Source: Gambelia wislizenii
Taxonomy: Eukaryota; Chordata; Lepidosauria; Squamata; Crotaphytidae
Assembly: GCA_030847615.1 (NCBI GenBank)
Contig: JAUMIR010000014.1
Span: 16,468,501 to 16,532,500 of the forward strand
DNA length: 64,000 nucleotides
Direction of reading: 5' to 3'
The notes below the pieces were generated by a model. The model searched no databases. It saw nothing but the letters and a program-made list of their open reading frames with translations, and was not told the DNA's origin. The translations under genes and the position numbers were made by a program. Within the stretch, counting starts at the first letter, position 1; each line of letters starts with the position of its first letter. Shown here piece after piece: positions 62,267-64,000 of the stretch.

Positions 62267-62892
62267 ATGGTCTAGACAATGGAATAAAATGTGGGTTGCT
62301 GCAAACCTACACCAATTCACAGCAGCTTTCATCTGTCTCAACGATCTTTTTGCAAGGTCGCTGGTGTGCACAGCTATCTGTGTTTGCTGTTCACACAGAG
62401 GCATGCCAGCAAATCAAGATGGCGGTCATGAGTGAATTACTCCCAGTTCTATAGTCCCCAAATTGCCCTGCCAGTTTTTTAAAAAAAATTAAATCCAAGG
62501 TGCGGAAGAGCAGTCATCTGCTGAAATAATGAAAAAAAGAATGGGAAAAAAGCTGTTTCATTGCTTCAGCACACAATCACTAGTGTGACAATGCAACATA
62601 GCAGTTCTGGGGTCCGCCTTCTTAGCAAGCTCCGCCCCCGTGCACATCTGACCAATCAGCTATCCTCTTCAGCACTGTGATGCCATTTGGTTGTCTTAAC
62701 AAGCGGGAGTGCGCATTTTCTCTGCAATTTTTTAAAAAACTCGGGAAAAGCTCCAAAAGCTTTCCCCCCCACTGTAGTTTCCCCAAATTTTGCTCCCCCT
62801 CCCTCTGAAAAGGACCAAATACTGCCGGATCCCATTTGGACACATGGGATTCTCTGTGGATTCCATGAAGATTTATTTCACCACCTGGATTA
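62267..62892 (+). mobile_element. Harbinger-like non-autonomous transposon, degraded ends
   Basis: GGGATGGTCTAGACAATGG at the left, CACCTGGATTACCCCTC at the right. The interior has CAAGATGGCGGT (62415-62426), CTGTTTCATTGCTTCAGC and TCTGACCAATCAGC, as in 20154-20604. Confidence 0.65.
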
Positions 62893-63083
62893 CCCCTCAG
62901 TGATGCTGTAGGTAGAATTCTTCTGTTATGTTTTGTTTCATTTGCAAACCATTGTGGTTTTGGCCAGGCAGCTCAATAGGTTAGAAATGGTTCTGAGGCC
63001 ACGTACAGCCTGTGGGCCATTGTGGCTACCATAAAAAGCATTCCAAGTCTTTGGTTATTTTGTATTCCTGTGCTGGAGGATTC

Positions 63084-63163
63084 ATAGAATCATTGAGTTG
63101 GAAGAGACCATCCAATCCGACCCCCTGCCATGTAGGAATACACAACCAAAGCATTCCTGACAG
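63084..63163 (-). mobile_element. CR1, older subfamily, first part of a split copy (antisense)
   Basis: CATAGAATCATTGAGTTGG to GCATTCCTGACAGATG. It continues at 63612. Confidence 0.85.
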
Positions 63164-63611
63164 ATGAAGGGCAACTAAAATGGTGAAAGGTCTGGAAACC
63201 ATGCCTTATGAGGAGAGACTTAGGGAGCTGGGTATGTTTAGCCTGGAAAAAAGACAGTTAAGGGATGATATGATAGCCCTGTTTAAGTATTTGAAGGGGT
63301 GTCACGCTGAAGATGGAGCAGGCTTGTTTTCTGCTGCTCCAGAGACTGGAACACGGAGCAATGGGTGCAAGCTCCAGGAACAGAGATTCCACCTCAACAT
63401 TAGGAAGAACTTTTTGACAGAGCTGTTCGGCAGTGGAACACACTCCCTCGGAGTGTGGTGGGGTCTCCTTCCTTAGAGGTCTTTAAACAGAGGCTGGATT
63501 GCCATCTGTCGGAGATGCTTTGATTGTGATTTCCTGCATGGCAGGGGGTTGGACTGGATGGCCCTCGTGGTCTCTTCCAACTCTGCAATTCTATGATTCT
63601 ATGATTCTATG
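63164..63611 (+). mobile_element. CR1 3' end, younger subfamily, inserted in older CR1
   Basis: Open for 98 codons (63180-63476; [32 protein letters not shown]). A short deletion near 63420 removes the VRA codons, and the tail has three ATTCTATG units. Confidence 0.9.
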
Positions 63612-63945
63612 ACCATCCAGCCTCTGTTTAAAAACCTCCAAAGAAGGAGACTCCACCACACTCCCAGGCAGCAGCAGATTCCTCTTCCAAACAGCTGTTA
63701 CTGTCAGGAAGTTCTTCCTAATGTTTAGGTGAAATCTCTTTTCCTGTAGTTTGAACCCATTGCTCCGTATCCTAGTCTCTGGAGCAGCAGAAAACAAGCT
63801 TGCTCCATCCTCAGTATGACATCCCTTCAAATATTTAAACATGGCTATCATGTCCCCTCTCAACCTTCTCTTCTCCAGACTAAACATACCCAGCTTCCTA
63901 AGTCATTTCTCATAGGACGTAATGGCTTCCAGACTAGAATTCTAG
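63612..63945 (-). mobile_element. CR1, older subfamily, second part of the split copy (antisense)
   Basis: It resumes exactly where 63163 stopped (CCATCCAGCCTCTG). The minus strand is open from 63887 with [20 protein letters not shown] and SNGFKLQEKRFHLN, and it ends near 63945 by truncation. Confidence 0.88.
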
Positions 63946-64000
63946 AAGATGTAGTCCTAAAAAGTCACTTTTAGAAAATTCCACTGAAGCTCCAGATCCT

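Overview
The window looks like repeat-rich intergenic or intronic nuclear DNA of a squamate reptile, most likely a lizard. The evidence is the repeat mix: many CR1 LINEs ending in ATTCTATG repeats, RTE-BovB-like LINEs, tRNA-derived Sauria-type SINEs whose tails resemble the BovB 3' end, an intact L1, and many short DNA transposons (Harbinger-, hAT- and Tigger-like). No host exon, rRNA gene, functional tRNA gene, CRISPR array or bacterial feature was recognised. Species cannot be named from sequence alone. LAYOUT: 1-0.43 kb is non-repetitive sequence. 0.43-5.5 kb is a mosaic of CR1, BovB and SINE fragments. 6.1-9.2 kb holds a foldback MITE, a long decayed CR1 (antisense) with most of its reverse transcriptase, and a DNA-transposon remnant. 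10-14 kb holds L1 remnants and a CR1 broken by two insertions, one of them a four-level nest. 14.8-20.6 kb holds BovB, CR1, two DNA-transposon families and the first of three copies of a further LINE lineage with a C-terminal zinc finger. 21-30.4 kb holds two hAT elements, several CR1s and an unclassified repeat. 30.8-33.2 kb holds a minisatellite-bearing repeat, a near-perfect palindrome and the best copy of the zinc-finger LINE. 35-37.6 kb is nested DNA transposon, SINE and CR1. 38.0-45.5 kb is the centrepiece, a full-length L1. 45.5-64 kb returns to Tigger, Harbinger, hAT, foldback, SINE, CR1 and BovB insertions. The only genes that look intact are the two L1 reading frames. They lie in tandem on the + strand, 79 bp apart, behind a 2 kb purine-rich 5' UTR. 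The whole unit lies between 18-bp direct repeats at a TTTTT/AAAAAA site, as expected of target-primed insertion by its own endonuclease and reverse transcriptase. The nesting gives a relative chronology: a younger CR1 subfamily (protein signature [14 protein letters not shown]) sits inside older CR1s (ETRTRSNGFKLQEK), BovB, SINE and hAT copies. CR1 fragments of either type also sit in Tigger and other DNA-transposon copies. Most boundaries outside the L1, the target-site duplications and the exact inverted repeats are good to about 5-30 bases. Family names come from recognised motifs, not a database search.
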